Below, in pieces: positions 8,364-17,701 of a stretch of 64,000 nucleotides of DNA; within the stretch, counting starts at the first letter, position 1; every line of letters begins with the position of its first letter. A program made the translations under genes and the position numbers. A model generated the notes under the pieces. That model searched no databases. It was not told the origin of the DNA and saw only the letters and a program-made list of their open reading frames with translations. Origin of the DNA: Chloroflexota bacterium (GTDB lineage: Bacteria; Chloroflexota; Chloroflexia; Chloroflexales; Herpetosiphonaceae); the NCBI GenBank assembly GCA_020161265.1, contig JAIUOC010000010.1:124001-188000 (forward strand), in the 5' to 3' direction.

Positions 8364-8940
8364 ATACTAGTTGCAAAGCTGCTTGTAATTGCTCGGTCAA
8401 ACGCTGAGGCGTTGGCTCTAGCAGCCAGAGCACGGTCGAGCCTTCGTAGAGCGCTGCCAAATGCCAGGCAACTTGTTCGGGGTCGATAGAACTGAATTCG
8501 CCGCGCTCAAGGCCTTGCTGAATCAACGCCGCCAAACTGGCCCGATAGCGCTGAAAATAGCTTGCCAAGAAGCTTTGAACGTTGTTATTGCGAGCCGAAA
8601 GTGCATACAATTCTTGCGCCAAAGGCACAAGGCTCTGTAATTCTTCCAAGGCGGCGGCCAAGTTGGTGGTTAGTTTGGTCAAGCGTTGAGCCGTCGATTC
8701 AGGTGCTTGCAACAATGCTTGCACTTCCAACAATGGTTGATTGAATAGCTGCTCCAACAACGCGAGGATGATTGCATCTTTGCTCTCAAAATACCAATAC
8801 AAGACCCCTTTGCTCATGCCAACGGCCTTGGCCAGCATGTCCATGCTAGTTTGATCGATGCCATGCTGGGCAAACAAGTGGGTTGCTGCTTCGATAATCT
8901 GCGCCGTGCGTTCAACTCGGACATCGCGCCGTGGAGACAT
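8341..8940 (-). CDS. TetR family transcriptional regulator
   Basis: The 199-residue protein has an N-terminal TetR DNA-binding domain: IIEAATHLFAQHGIDQTSMDMLAKAVGMSKGVLYWYF is split here as the helix 1 segment (residues ~14-30) and the recognition helix (~40-55). The remaining residues form a helical ligand-binding domain. ATG 8940 follows GAGGAA. The ligand and targets are unknown; the convergent membrane protein is a possible target by position only. Its end overlaps that gene by 23 bases. Confidence 0.9.
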   Translation of the reverse strand: MSPRRDVRVERTAQIIEAATHLFAQHGIDQTSMDMLAKAVGMSKGVLYWYFESKDAIILALLEQLFNQPLLEVQALLQAPESTAQRLTKLTTNLAAALEELQSLVPLAQELYALSARNNNVQSFLASYFQRYRASLAALIQQGLERGEFSSIDPEQVAWHLAALYEGSTVLWLLEPTPQRLTEQLQAALQLVFKAIVAR

Positions 8941-8957
8941 GCCAGTTCCTCATCAAC

Positions 8958-8999
8958 AAAAAAAGCCAATCGTAGTAGCCTCAGCATACCACGATTGGC
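8958..8999 (-). terminator. Terminator after the MBL hydrolase gene
   Basis: The arms GCCAATCGT (8965-8973) and ACGATTGGC (8991-8999) form a 9-bp stem. On the minus strand a run of seven T follows (8964-8958). It lies just after the MBL stop at 9016 and before the TetR start. Confidence 0.8.
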
Positions 9000-9015
9000 C
9001 TTGAATCCATTCATG

Positions 9016-9933
9016 TTAGATTTCGATTGTTAAGCCTTCGTAGGCAGCGGTGGTGTTAGCAAAAATGGCCTGCGAAGCCTGCTCCAGCTCACGAATCATC
9101 GCATCGTTATAGCGTGGCTCGTGATGGAACAAAACTAAGCGTTTGGCCTGAGCAGCCATGGCCACTGCACAAGCCATTTGCGGCGTAGAGTGGCCCCAAC
9201 CTTGGGTCGCGTTATAACCAGCATGGCCGAGATAATGCGCTTCACTATATTGAGCATCGTGGATCAACAAGTCGGTTTGGTTGGCAAACGCCGCCAAGCG
9301 CTGATCAGTATTGACATAGCCTTCGGTGTCGGTCGCATAGACCACACTCTTGCCCTGCCATTGCACCCGATAGATAAACACACCTTCGGGGTGCGCATAC
9401 GAACGCATGGCCCGAATCTGCACCACATCAGGATCATCAGCAATCTGATCGTGGTAGAAATTCTTGACCGTCACCGTATCTTGATTGGCATCAAACAGCA
9501 ATACATCGGTCTCGGTCATGTTGCGCATAAACTTCAGCGAGTTCATTTCGCCCAACGACACCGGAAAACTTGGTGGCAACATTGAATGTGCCAACGTTTC
9601 TTCAAGATCACGCTCGAATACCCGTGGCCCAAAAATATTCAAAATACTTGAGCCAACATAGGCCGGAGTAAAGAATGGAAAGCCTTGGGTATGATCATGG
9701 TGCATATGGCTAAATAGCAAGGTTGCCCGTACTGGGCCGCCGCGCTCTTTGGCTCGTCGCAACAGATCATTACCGAGGCGCACAATTCCCGTCCCCGCAT
9801 CGAGAATAATCGTATGCCCATTGGCCTCGACTTCGACACATGGTGTATTGCCGCCAAACTGCACAGTATCCGACCCGGGAACCGGATAGCTACCCCGAAC
9901 ACCCCAAAATGTGACCCGCATTGTCCCAGCCAT
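9016..9933 (-). CDS. MBL-fold metal-dependent hydrolase
   Basis: The 305-residue metallo-beta-lactamase-fold protein begins with MRVTFWGVRGSYPVPG shortly after the start. It carries the metal-binding HMHHDHTQG motif at about 85, DAGTGIVRLG, YATDTEG and a late FHHEP. It belongs to the PhnP/RNase Z-like branch often annotated as a cyclic-phosphodiester hydrolase; the substrate is unknown. The open frame starts at 9969 inside pepA, but ATG 9933 follows GGGAG and avoids that overlap. It lies 14 bases after pepA, so they are probably co-transcribed. A paralogue sits at 44167-45138. Confidence 0.85.
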   Translation of the reverse strand: MAGTMRVTFWGVRGSYPVPGSDTVQFGGNTPCVEVEANGHTIILDAGTGIVRLGNDLLRRAKERGGPVRATLLFSHMHHDHTQGFPFFTPAYVGSSILNIFGPRVFERDLEETLAHSMLPPSFPVSLGEMNSLKFMRNMTETDVLLFDANQDTVTVKNFYHDQIADDPDVVQIRAMRSYAHPEGVFIYRVQWQGKSVVYATDTEGYVNTDQRLAAFANQTDLLIHDAQYSEAHYLGHAGYNATQGWGHSTPQMACAVAMAAQAKRLVLFHHEPRYNDAMIRELEQASQAIFANTTAAYEGLTIEI

Positions 9934-9947
9934 AGACCACACTCCCG

Positions 9948-11438
9948 CTATAACGAAACGCCACTCCACTCGCGCAGCAATTCCGTCAAGAGGCGCACCC
10001 CATAGCCGGTTGCTCCTTTAGGGTTGTATTCCTTGGGTTGATCTTCAGTCCATGCCACGCCGGCAATATCCAAGTGGACCCATGGATAATCGCCAACGAA
10101 GTGGCTCAAGAACGCCCCAGCGGTAATCGCCCCACCGTTGCGACCACCAGTATTTTTGATGTCGGCAATATCGGAGCGCACTTGACGGCGATATTCATCC
10201 CACAATGGCAGTTCCCAAACCCGATCACCTGAACCTTCGGCGGCTTGCTGCACCCGTTGCAACAAGGCTGGATTGTTGGTCATCGCGCCTGCGGCATACG
10301 AGCCAAGCGCCACGACACACGCGCCAGTCAGGGTTGCAAGGTCGATAATTGCATCAGGATTGTATTTTTGGGCATAGGAAAGCGCATCAGCCAAGACCAA
10401 ACGGCCTTCAGCATCGGTATTGAGTACTTCGATCGTTACGCCATTCATGGCCTTGAGAATATCGCCTGGTTTGTAGGCATTGCTGCCAGGCATATTTTCG
10501 GTTGCCGCCACCAAGGCTACGACGTGAATTGGCAATTTCAAACGGCCAACGGCTTCCATCGTGCCAATCACTGCGCCAGCGCCTTGCATGTCCATTTTCA
10601 TTTTGTCCATGTTATCGGCTGGCTTGATCGAAATCCCGCCTGTATCGAAGGTAATGCCCTTGCCGACCAAACAAATCGTTGGTTTGCCTGGCTCAGCTTG
10701 GCCATGCTCCAAAACGATGAACTTGGCTGGCTCAGCCGCACCCTTGGCAACCCCAATCAATGCACCCATACCCAACTCTTTTTGTTGGTCGTGATCGAGC
10801 ACCAAACAGGTCATGCCATAATCGCGGGCAATAGTTTGGGCGGCTTCGGCTAAGTAGGTTGGCGTTGCCACGATTGGCGGATTGTTGCCCAAATCGCGGG
10901 CCAGATTGACTCCATGAGCCAACGCAATGCCCCATTTCGAGCCAAATTCGGCGGCTTCAAGCTCAGCTTCGGCAACCAACGTCACCTGTTCTAAAGCAAC
11001 GGCTGGCACAAAATCGTCGGGCAAGGTTTTAAAGCCATCAAAGCGATAAGCACCCAACAACGCGCCTTCGCTCAAAGCCTCAGCGCTACGGCTGACACCC
11101 AAAACCTCGCTGCCAAGCAAGGGTAGGCTATAGCTCGTCAGGCCCAAATCGCGTACCCGTTGAGCCAAAACTGCCCCAATAATACGAGCACGTTCAGCAT
11201 TCCATAATTCGCGCTTGCCCAAACCAACCAACAGCACCCGGCGGCTGGCGAAGGCGGGAATACCTGTCGCTTGTGCGCCAAGATAGAGCACAGTGGTTTT
11301 TTTGTACTTTCCTGACCAATCACTCGCTTCAATTAAACCAGCAACGCTGGCAGGCAGTTCCTCATTGGCCCATGTACCAACAACAACAATGGCATCGGCT
11401 TGTTGAGCAACAGCGCCTTGTACTACACGAATCTGCAT
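9948..11438 (-). CDS. pepA: Leucyl aminopeptidase (M17)
   Basis: The 496-residue protein is an M17 cytosolic aminopeptidase that removes N-terminal residues using two metal ions. The catalytic domain shows VGKGITFDTGGISIKP (metal and catalytic Lys region), MKMDMQGAGAV and the signature NTDAEGRLVLADAL. The N-terminal domain (1-170) is typical. Length agrees with the family. A near-consensus promoter lies upstream, and the MBL gene follows after a short gap. Confidence 0.95.
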   Translation of the reverse strand: MQIRVVQGAVAQQADAIVVVGTWANEELPASVAGLIEASDWSGKYKKTTVLYLGAQATGIPAFASRRVLLVGLGKRELWNAERARIIGAVLAQRVRDLGLTSYSLPLLGSEVLGVSRSAEALSEGALLGAYRFDGFKTLPDDFVPAVALEQVTLVAEAELEAAEFGSKWGIALAHGVNLARDLGNNPPIVATPTYLAEAAQTIARDYGMTCLVLDHDQQKELGMGALIGVAKGAAEPAKFIVLEHGQAEPGKPTICLVGKGITFDTGGISIKPADNMDKMKMDMQGAGAVIGTMEAVGRLKLPIHVVALVAATENMPGSNAYKPGDILKAMNGVTIEVLNTDAEGRLVLADALSYAQKYNPDAIIDLATLTGACVVALGSYAAGAMTNNPALLQRVQQAAEGSGDRVWELPLWDEYRRQVRSDIADIKNTGGRNGGAITAGAFLSHFVGDYPWVHLDIAGVAWTEDQPKEYNPKGATGYGVRLLTELLREWSGVSL

Positions 11439-11490
11439 TGGAGTCCTTCCGGTTTCTAGAGGTTGACAAGAGCTTGCACAGTTGCTTGGT

Positions 11491-11520
11491 ATTGTAACGG
11501 TTTCAATTTGCCGCTGTCAA
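11491..11520 (-). promoter_or_regulatory. Sigma-70-type promoter for pepA
   Basis: On the minus strand TTGACA (11520-11515), an 18-base spacer and TACAAT (11496-11491) form a strong promoter. Transcription would start near 11484, about 45 bases before the pepA ATG. This is the best promoter match I found in the window. Confidence 0.7.
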
Positions 11521-11532
11521 TGATTGATCTTG

Positions 11533-11757
11533 ATGGGGGATCGGTTGTTGGGGATCGGTTCTTAACGCAGAGGCGCAGAGAAAAAGGATGAAGGATGAGG
11601 GATGAAGTGCAAAAGGCAGAAGTCAAACATCACAAAGGGAAAAAAGTTATGAGCAAGAGATTATGCATTGAGCAGAAAAATAATCACACAAATCTGTGCA
11701 ATCTGTGGCTAAGACTTAACCTTCGTGCCCTTCGTGCCCTTCGTGGATCAAAATACC
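11533..11757. repeat. Intergenic word-mosaic repeat, locus 2
   Basis: The words here are GGGGATCGGTT twice (11536-11560), TTAACGCAGAGGCGCAGAG (11562-11580), GGATGAAGGATGAGGGATGA (11586-11605), AAAAGGCAGAAGTCAAACATC (11611-11631), AATCTGTGCAATCTGTGGCT (11691-11710) and CTTCGTGCC repeated before TTCGTGGATCAAAA (11719-11753). All recur at loci 1, 3 or 4. It fills the divergent gap between pepA and hutU. An open frame across it (11595-11882) looks accidental. Confidence 0.75.
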
Positions 11758-11829
11758 CAATCCCCATATTCAACAAAATCAACTATCATAGAGCCAACCG
11801 ACAATCCTGTGTACAAGGAGAACTGTCTC

Positions 11830-13488
11830 ATGACTTCATCGCGCATTGTGCGTGCACCACGCGGCTCAGAATTATCGTGTAAAGGGTGGGCGCAAGAAGC
11901 AGCGTTGCGAATGCTGATGAATAATCTTGATCCTGATGTGGCCGAAGATCCGCAGAATTTGATTGTATACGGCGGCACGGGTAAGGCTGCCCGCAATTGG
12001 CAATGCTTCGATGCGATTGTGCGTTCGTTGCAAGAACTCAACGATGATGAAACCTTGTTGGTCCAATCGGGCAAACCTGTTGCCGTGTTTCGCAGCCATC
12101 GCGATGCCCCACGGGTGCTGATTGCCAATTCGATGCTCGTGCCACATTGGGCCACATGGGAGAACTTCCGCGAATTGGAGCAGGCTGGCTTGACGATGTA
12201 TGGCCAAATGACCGCTGGCTCGTGGATTTATATTGGTACACAAGGAATTTTGCAAGGCACCTATGAGACGCTGGCCGCCATTGCCCGTCAACATTTTGGT
12301 GGCTCATTGCGCGGTCGTTGGACGCTTACCGCAGGCCTTGGCGGTATGGGCGGCGCACAACCATTAGCCGTCACAATGAACGATGGCGTGGCCTTGGTCG
12401 TCGAAGTTGATCGCCATCGTATGCAGCGTCGCTTGGATACGCGCTATCTCGATGTGGCAGTTGATACGCTTGAAGAAGCCATGACCTTGGTTGATGAAGC
12501 GGTGCGCGATGGCAAAGCACTTTCGGTTGGTTTGTTGGGCAACGCCGCCGAAGTCTTTGGTGAATTGTATAAGCGTGGTGTGCGCCCCGATATTGTGACC
12601 GACCAAACCAGTGCCCACGACCCGCTTGAGGGCTATGTGCCAGCTGGCATGAGCCTTGAGCAGGCACTCGAATTGCGTCAACGCGATCCCGAAGCATATG
12701 TCAAGCATTCAACTGCTTCAATGGTTGAGCATGTTAAAGCTATGGTTGCCTTTGCTGATGCTGGCTCGATCGTGTTTGATTATGGCAATAATTTGCGCGG
12801 TGTGGCCAAGGCTGCTGGTTATGATCGCGCATTTGCCTATCCTGGCTTTGTGCCTGCCTATATTCGCCCGTTGTTCTGCGAAGGCAAAGGGCCATTCCGT
12901 TGGGCAGCGCTTTCGGGCGACCCAGCTGATATTGCCAAAACCGATGAAGCCTTGCTCGAATTATTCCCAGAAGATCAAGCCTTGCACCGCTGGATTCGCG
13001 CCGCTCAAGAGCGGGTTCAATTCCAAGGTTTGCCCGCCCGCATTTGCTGGCTCGGCTATGGCGAACGGGCCAAAGCTGGCGCGTTATTCAACAAATTGGT
13101 GCGCGATGGCGTTGTGAGTGCGCCAATCGTGATTGGCCGCGACCACCTCGATTGTGGATCGGTTGCTTCGCCCAACCGCGAAACCGAAGCCATGCGCGAT
13201 GGCTCCGATGCAATTGGCGATTGGCCAATCTTGAATGCCATGATCAATGCGGTCAATGGTGCAACTTGGGTCAGCGTCCATCATGGCGGCGGCGTTGGCA
13301 TCGGCTATTCGCTGCATGCTGGCATGGTGATTGTGGCTGATGGCACTGCTGAAGCCGATCAACGTCTAGAGCGGGTGCTCACCAGCGATCCTGGCATGGG
13401 CGTGGTGCGCCACGTTGATGCAGGCTACGATGAAGCAATTGCCGTGGCCCAAGAGCGCAATGTGCATATTCCAATGCTGAAACAATAA
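11830..13488 (+). CDS. hutU: Urocanate hydratase
   Basis: The 552-residue NAD-dependent enzyme converts urocanate to imidazolonepropionate, the second step of histidine degradation. Recognisable segments are [59 protein letters not shown] and, near the end, [16 protein letters not shown] 11830 follows AAGGAG at 11815-11820 with a nine-base gap. The longer frame from 11725 would be coded by repeat words and is rejected. hutI lies 13 kb away at 26482 and no hutH is in the window, so the pathway genes are scattered. Confidence 0.95.
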   Translation: MTSSRIVRAPRGSELSCKGWAQEAALRMLMNNLDPDVAEDPQNLIVYGGTGKAARNWQCFDAIVRSLQELNDDETLLVQSGKPVAVFRSHRDAPRVLIANSMLVPHWATWENFRELEQAGLTMYGQMTAGSWIYIGTQGILQGTYETLAAIARQHFGGSLRGRWTLTAGLGGMGGAQPLAVTMNDGVALVVEVDRHRMQRRLDTRYLDVAVDTLEEAMTLVDEAVRDGKALSVGLLGNAAEVFGELYKRGVRPDIVTDQTSAHDPLEGYVPAGMSLEQALELRQRDPEAYVKHSTASMVEHVKAMVAFADAGSIVFDYGNNLRGVAKAAGYDRAFAYPGFVPAYIRPLFCEGKGPFRWAALSGDPADIAKTDEALLELFPEDQALHRWIRAAQERVQFQGLPARICWLGYGERAKAGALFNKLVRDGVVSAPIVIGRDHLDCGSVASPNRETEAMRDGSDAIGDWPILNAMINAVNGATWVSVHHGGGVGIGYSLHAGMVIVADGTAEADQRLERVLTSDPGMGVVRHVDAGYDEAIAVAQERNVHIPMLKQ

Positions 13489-13493
13489 GCCAT

Positions 13494-13527
13494 TAAGTGG
13501 TAGTGTTGGGGTCAACACTACCACTTA
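13494..13527 (+). terminator. Hairpin terminator after hutU
   Basis: A perfect 15-bp stem, TAAGTGGTAGTGTTG with CAACACTACCACTTA, closes a four-base loop six bases after the hutU stop. No long T run follows. Confidence 0.75.
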
Positions 13528-13871
13528 AATCCCCCCAAATTTTGGCACAGCCTATGCTAAGATGATCAAACCTTAGATTTAAGCCTGAACCACGCCGTTC
13601 ACTTCTGGCATGCGCCATCCACATTTATGCCCACGACTGGCTACTTTTACTACTTTTTAATGAATATCCATGCAACGAGCTATAATTTCCAGCGAGTTCA
13701 TGATATACCTAAGATAAATTGGCTAAATCCACTCCAAAATTTTGGCCTATTTTGCATCAATACTAATTAACAGTGTTGGTGAGGTGGCATGGTATTGCGA
13801 CACATTTGATCTAAGCGCTCCATGGGCTGAGTACCTGTGCCAGCGTAACGATTTCCATTGGAGTGCATCCC
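13528..13871. other. Non-coding gap before the GGDEF-EAL gene
   Basis: About 340 bases without a supportable gene. A TATAAT occurs at 13681-13686, about 185 bases before the start codon at 13872, so the mRNA could have a long 5' leader. I compared it by eye with the cyclic-di-GMP riboswitch core and saw no match. Nothing else stands out. Confidence 0.4.
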
Positions 13872-15920
13872 ATGAGTAATCCACGAATCTTGATTCTTGA
13901 TCATACGCCTACAAGCACTCAAGACCTCAGCACTCAATTGACGGCGGCTGGTTGCAGCGTTATGTCCCACCTTAGCACATGGGAAGCCGCAGCATGCCTG
14001 CTTGGCGAGCAGAGTGTTGATCTGGTGTTGGCAACGCTGCATTTTGTGCCTCAAATCAATCAGCAACCCTGCCCAGTTCCGGTGGTCTATCTGAGCCAAA
14101 CCAATGAGCAAGCCACCCAAATACCCAATCAACCGACCGCCATCGATATTTTAACCTTGCCAATTAGCACCGAAAGCCTTGTGCTTACCCTCAAAACGAT
14201 CATCGAGCGTAGCCATTTGACCCAACGGCTTAGTCGGGTCGAAGTTTGGATGCAAACGATGTTGGCGCATGTCAGCGATGGCGTGGTGGCAATCGATCAG
14301 CATGGCAAAATTCAGTGGATCAATCCTGCCGCCGAGCATATGACTGGCTGGGATTATCGCAGTGCACTCCAGCAGGATTTTAATCAAGTGGTAGTGATTC
14401 GCAGCAGTCTCAACGATCAACGCATTGACGTGATTGCGGCGGCCTTGCGCAACGAGCCAGTGTTTGCCTTGCCCTTTGAGCGTTATTTGCATGCTCGCGA
14501 CGGCCATGCAACCTCAATTACTGAACATGTTACGCCATTGCTCAATAACGACGGCCAAAATAATGGAGCAATCGTGATTTTGCGCGATCATACAGCTCAA
14601 TTACAAATGGAAGAGGCGCTGTATTATCAATCACTGCACGATTCATTAACTGGCTTGCCCAATCGCCGTTCATTTCAATTGCATTTATCGCGGGCTTTAG
14701 AATATCAACGCCATCATCATGATTATAGCTTTGCGATTATTTTGCTCGATATCGATGAATTTAAAATGGTCAACGATGGCTTGGGTTATCATATCGGCGA
14801 TACAATGCTGACTGAAATTGCCCAGCGTTTACGCCGCGCCCTCTATTTGCCAGGCGATGTTGTAGCACGCTTCGATGGCGATGAATTTGCAATCTTTTTT
14901 GATCGGCTGCCCGATTTGCCTGCTGCATTCAACGCCGCCCAACGCATTCGCCAACTCTTTGAAGATCCATTTATGATTGAAAATGGTCAGGAAATTTTCT
15001 GCAATGTCAGCATTGGTTTGGAATTAATCACCAGTGAAGTGCCGATTGAAACCGTGATGCGTAACGCCGATCTAGCACTGTATCGGGCTAAACATACAGG
15101 ACGCGGCGGCATCGAGATTTTCGATCAAACCTTGTATGCCAATTTTAGCACCCGTTTGCACAACGAAACGGCGTTGCGCCTCGCCTTGCAACGCCAAGAA
15201 TTTCGGCTGTTTGCTCAGCCAATTATCGATTTTGAGCATAGCCATTGCACCGGCTTTGAAATTTTGATTCGTTGGGCACACCCCGATGGACGTTTGCGCT
15301 CGCCTGGCCAATTTTTGGATATTGCCGAGGAAACTGGCTTAATTATTCCATTGGGCTGGTGGATGCTGGAAGTTGCAGCCGAGCAACTTGAGCGGTGGCA
15401 AGCCGACTCGATGATGCAGCACATGACTTTGGCGATTAATCTCTCACCACGCCAATTATTGCATAGCCAACTTTTGCCAACGCTTAAATCAATATTCGAG
15501 CGCTACCAATTTCCACGCCAACAATTGCATTTAGAAATTACCGAAGGCGCATTATTAAATACTGAACGGGCTGAACCAATTTTGAATGCCTTGCGCAATT
15601 TTGGTTTGCATTTACACATTGATGATTTTGGTACTGGCTATTCATCATTAACCTATTTACATCGTTTTCCATTGAATACAATCAAAATTGACCGTTCGTT
15701 TATTCAAGCAGCGCTGGAAGATCAACGGAGTTTAGCGATTGTGCGTACAATTATCAATTTGGCCCAAACCATGCAATTGGCCACGATTGCCGAGGGCATC
15801 GAAACCGCTGAGCATATTCAAGTACTGCGTGAACTTGGCTGTCAAGCAGGCCAAGGCTATTTCTTCTCGCCGCCCGTTCCACTCGAACAGGCGGCGGACT
15901 TCTCATGTTCGTTGAATTAG
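13872..15920 (+). CDS. Receiver-like / PAS / GGDEF / EAL cyclic-di-GMP protein
   Basis: The 682-residue protein has four parts. Residues ~1-115 resemble a receiver but lack a clear phosphoacceptor Asp (DLVLATLHF). A PAS domain at ~120-245 includes VSDGVVAIDQHGKIQWIN. A GGDEF domain at ~255-415 has RFDGDEF in place of GGDEF. An EAL domain at ~435-680 has GFEILIRW, NLSPRQLL, LEITEGALL and IDDFGTGYSSL. The EAL half looks able to hydrolyse cyclic-di-GMP; cyclase activity is uncertain because the first motif Gly is Asp. ATG 13872 follows TGGAG. The gene ends overlapping the convergent globin by four bases. Confidence 0.9.
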   Translation: MSNPRILILDHTPTSTQDLSTQLTAAGCSVMSHLSTWEAAACLLGEQSVDLVLATLHFVPQINQQPCPVPVVYLSQTNEQATQIPNQPTAIDILTLPISTESLVLTLKTIIERSHLTQRLSRVEVWMQTMLAHVSDGVVAIDQHGKIQWINPAAEHMTGWDYRSALQQDFNQVVVIRSSLNDQRIDVIAAALRNEPVFALPFERYLHARDGHATSITEHVTPLLNNDGQNNGAIVILRDHTAQLQMEEALYYQSLHDSLTGLPNRRSFQLHLSRALEYQRHHHDYSFAIILLDIDEFKMVNDGLGYHIGDTMLTEIAQRLRRALYLPGDVVARFDGDEFAIFFDRLPDLPAAFNAAQRIRQLFEDPFMIENGQEIFCNVSIGLELITSEVPIETVMRNADLALYRAKHTGRGGIEIFDQTLYANFSTRLHNETALRLALQRQEFRLFAQPIIDFEHSHCTGFEILIRWAHPDGRLRSPGQFLDIAEETGLIIPLGWWMLEVAAEQLERWQADSMMQHMTLAINLSPRQLLHSQLLPTLKSIFERYQFPRQQLHLEITEGALLNTERAEPILNALRNFGLHLHIDDFGTGYSSLTYLHRFPLNTIKIDRSFIQAALEDQRSLAIVRTIINLAQTMQLATIAEGIETAEHIQVLRELGCQAGQGYFFSPPVPLEQAADFSCSLN

Positions 15921-16333
15921 GCTTGGCTGGCCTCGACCATTACATTGGCAACGAGCGTATAAGCGGCAACCCATGCTTCTTTCACTTCGTCATTCCAGTG
16001 CGCACCAAGCTGTTGCGATAAAGCCCAAATCAAGGCCGCGCCAACTGTTTGATAGTGCTCGGGTTTGACCCCATAATCCACATGACGACGACCAAGCTCT
16101 TGCACAGCGGGCAAAACCGCTTCAGGCTTTTTGAGATTGTTGACGACCAAGACCAACGATTGTAACAACTTCTTCTTTTGCTCACTCATATCCTCGGGGA
16201 ACAAAGGCCGAAAATCGGGAGCTAGTGTGAACAACTGCCCATAGAAAGCTTCGACCAATTGTTGTGGATTGCGACCAACCTCGGCAAAGGTTTGCTGCAC
16301 AAGCTCAATCGCCGCAGGAGTTAACGAAGACAT
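15917..16333 (-). CDS. Single-domain globin
   Basis: The 138-residue protein has a full three-over-three globin fold like Vitreoscilla haemoglobin and the haem domain of flavohaemoglobins. YGQLFTLAPDFRPLFP covers the B-C helices, RRHVDYGVKPEHY holds the proximal His of helix F, and HWNDEVKEAWVAAY covers helix H. No reductase domain is fused. A role in oxygen or nitric-oxide handling is usual for the family. ATG 16333 follows AAAGGATG. It converges on the GGDEF-EAL gene with a four-base overlap. Confidence 0.88.
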   Translation of the reverse strand: MSSLTPAAIELVQQTFAEVGRNPQQLVEAFYGQLFTLAPDFRPLFPEDMSEQKKKLLQSLVLVVNNLKKPEAVLPAVQELGRRHVDYGVKPEHYQTVGAALIWALSQQLGAHWNDEVKEAWVAAYTLVANVMVEASQA

Positions 16334-16506
16334 TCGTCATCCTTTCAGTATATTTTTGGTGCTCCAAGTGACATGGCCTAGCCTACCAACCGCAAGCCCA
16401 TGCTGACAATCGGGTTGCGAGTGCAGATCAAATCAGGCGCTCAACCGATTGGCTTTTGTTACCAAATCCTTATGCACAGAGCTTTTTCAGCCAGCCAAAA
16501 TAGCGC

Positions 16507-16512
16507 TATAAT
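16507..16512 (+). promoter_or_regulatory. -10 element at the tgt start (possible leaderless mRNA)
   Basis: A perfect TATAAT ends 10 bases before the tgt ATG at 16523. A weak TTTTTC lies about 18 bases upstream. If this promoter is used, transcription would begin within about five bases of the ATG, which has no ribosome-binding site. Confidence 0.5.
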
Positions 16513-16522
16513 TGTCCACATT

Positions 16523-17701
16523 ATGAACAACTTTACTTACACCCTTGAACATAGCGATGGTGAGGCGCGGGCAGGCCAATTCAGCACGCCGCATGGCACC
16601 ATTCAAACGCCTGTCTTTATGCCGGTTGGCACGCAAGCCACGGTGAAAACGCTTGATCCCTTGGAAGTCGAGGCGATCGGCTCACAAATTATCTTATCGA
16701 ATACCTACCATTTGTATTTGCGCCCAAGCGCCGATTTGGTGGCTGAAATGGGCGGCTTGCATCGTTTTATGCAATGGCCTAAGCCAATTCTGACCGATTC
16801 GGGTGGCTTTCAGGTGTTTAGTTTGGGGCCACACAGCAAAATCGATGAAGATGGCGTAACCTTCAAATCGCATATCGATGGCTCGAAACATCGTTTTACC
16901 CCCGAAAGTGCGATTGGTATTCAAGAAAAATTAGGCGCTGATATTATTATGGCCTTCGATGAATGTGCCCCGCAACCAACCACCCATGCCTATACCAAAG
17001 CTGCCATGGAGCGCACCCATCGTTGGTTGCTACGCTGTATCGCCGCCAAAACCCGTGCAGATCAAGCCTTGTTTGGGATTGTGCAAGGTGGAGTTGAGGC
17101 CGATTTACGCCGCGAAAGTGCGAGCTTTATCGCCCAACAAGATGTGCCTGGCATCGGCATTGGTGGCTTAAGCGTTGGCGAACCCAAAGAGCAAATGTAT
17201 GGCATGCTCGAAGAAACCACGCCCTTGCTACCGCGCAACAAGCCGCGCTACCTGATGGGTGTTGGTTCGCCCGAAGATTTGCTCGAAGGCGTGGCGCGTG
17301 GGGTCGATATGTTTGATTGCGTGCTGCCAACTCGGTTGGGGCGCAATGGAGCCTTATTCATTCCCGAAGGGCGCTTGAATATTGGCAATGCCAAATATGC
17401 CCGCGAAGATGCGCCAATCGATGCAACCTGCGATTGCTCGACTTGCCAACGTTTTAGCCGCGCCTATCTGCGCCACTTGTTCCGCACCGAGGAAGTGCTT
17501 GGGCTACGCTTGGCAACCTTGCATAATCTGCGCTTTTTGATTCGGCTGATGGAGCAAGCGCGTGAGGCAATTCTGCAAGATCGCTATCAAAGCTTTATGG
17601 ACGATTGGCTTAGCCGCTTCCAAACCATCCCGCATGCGGTGCGCGAAGCCAGCCGTGCTGCCCGATTAAACTCATTACGCACCCAAGGGGACAAGGCATG
17701 A
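16523..17701 (+). CDS. tgt: tRNA-guanine transglycosylase
   Basis: The 392-residue enzyme exchanges guanine-34 of GUN-anticodon tRNAs for the queuosine precursor preQ1. It shows FMPVGTQATVKTL, LTDSGGFQVFSL (catalytic Asp region), GIVQGG, GGLSVGEP, FDCVLPTR and the zinc site CDCSTCQ....YLRHL. The open frame begins at 16400, but family alignment starts with TYTLEHSDG, so ATG 16523 is chosen although no ribosome-binding site precedes it. Its stop overlaps the next start (ATGA). No other queuosine gene is present. Confidence 0.94.
   Translation: MNNFTYTLEHSDGEARAGQFSTPHGTIQTPVFMPVGTQATVKTLDPLEVEAIGSQIILSNTYHLYLRPSADLVAEMGGLHRFMQWPKPILTDSGGFQVFSLGPHSKIDEDGVTFKSHIDGSKHRFTPESAIGIQEKLGADIIMAFDECAPQPTTHAYTKAAMERTHRWLLRCIAAKTRADQALFGIVQGGVEADLRRESASFIAQQDVPGIGIGGLSVGEPKEQMYGMLEETTPLLPRNKPRYLMGVGSPEDLLEGVARGVDMFDCVLPTRLGRNGALFIPEGRLNIGNAKYAREDAPIDATCDCSTCQRFSRAYLRHLFRTEEVLGLRLATLHNLRFLIRLMEQAREAILQDRYQSFMDDWLSRFQTIPHAVREASRAARLNSLRTQGDKA

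Noticed and set aside
10245..10853. 202-codon open frame on the plus strand inside pepA
   Set aside because: It is antisense to a clear M17 peptidase, has no family features and no ribosome-binding site; the frame results from the coding bias of pepA.
11595..11882. 95-codon open frame across repeat locus 2
   Set aside because: It consists of repeat words and runs into hutU in another frame.
13528..13871. Cyclic-di-GMP riboswitch before the GGDEF-EAL gene
   Set aside because: Tempting by context, but I could not find the conserved core sequence.
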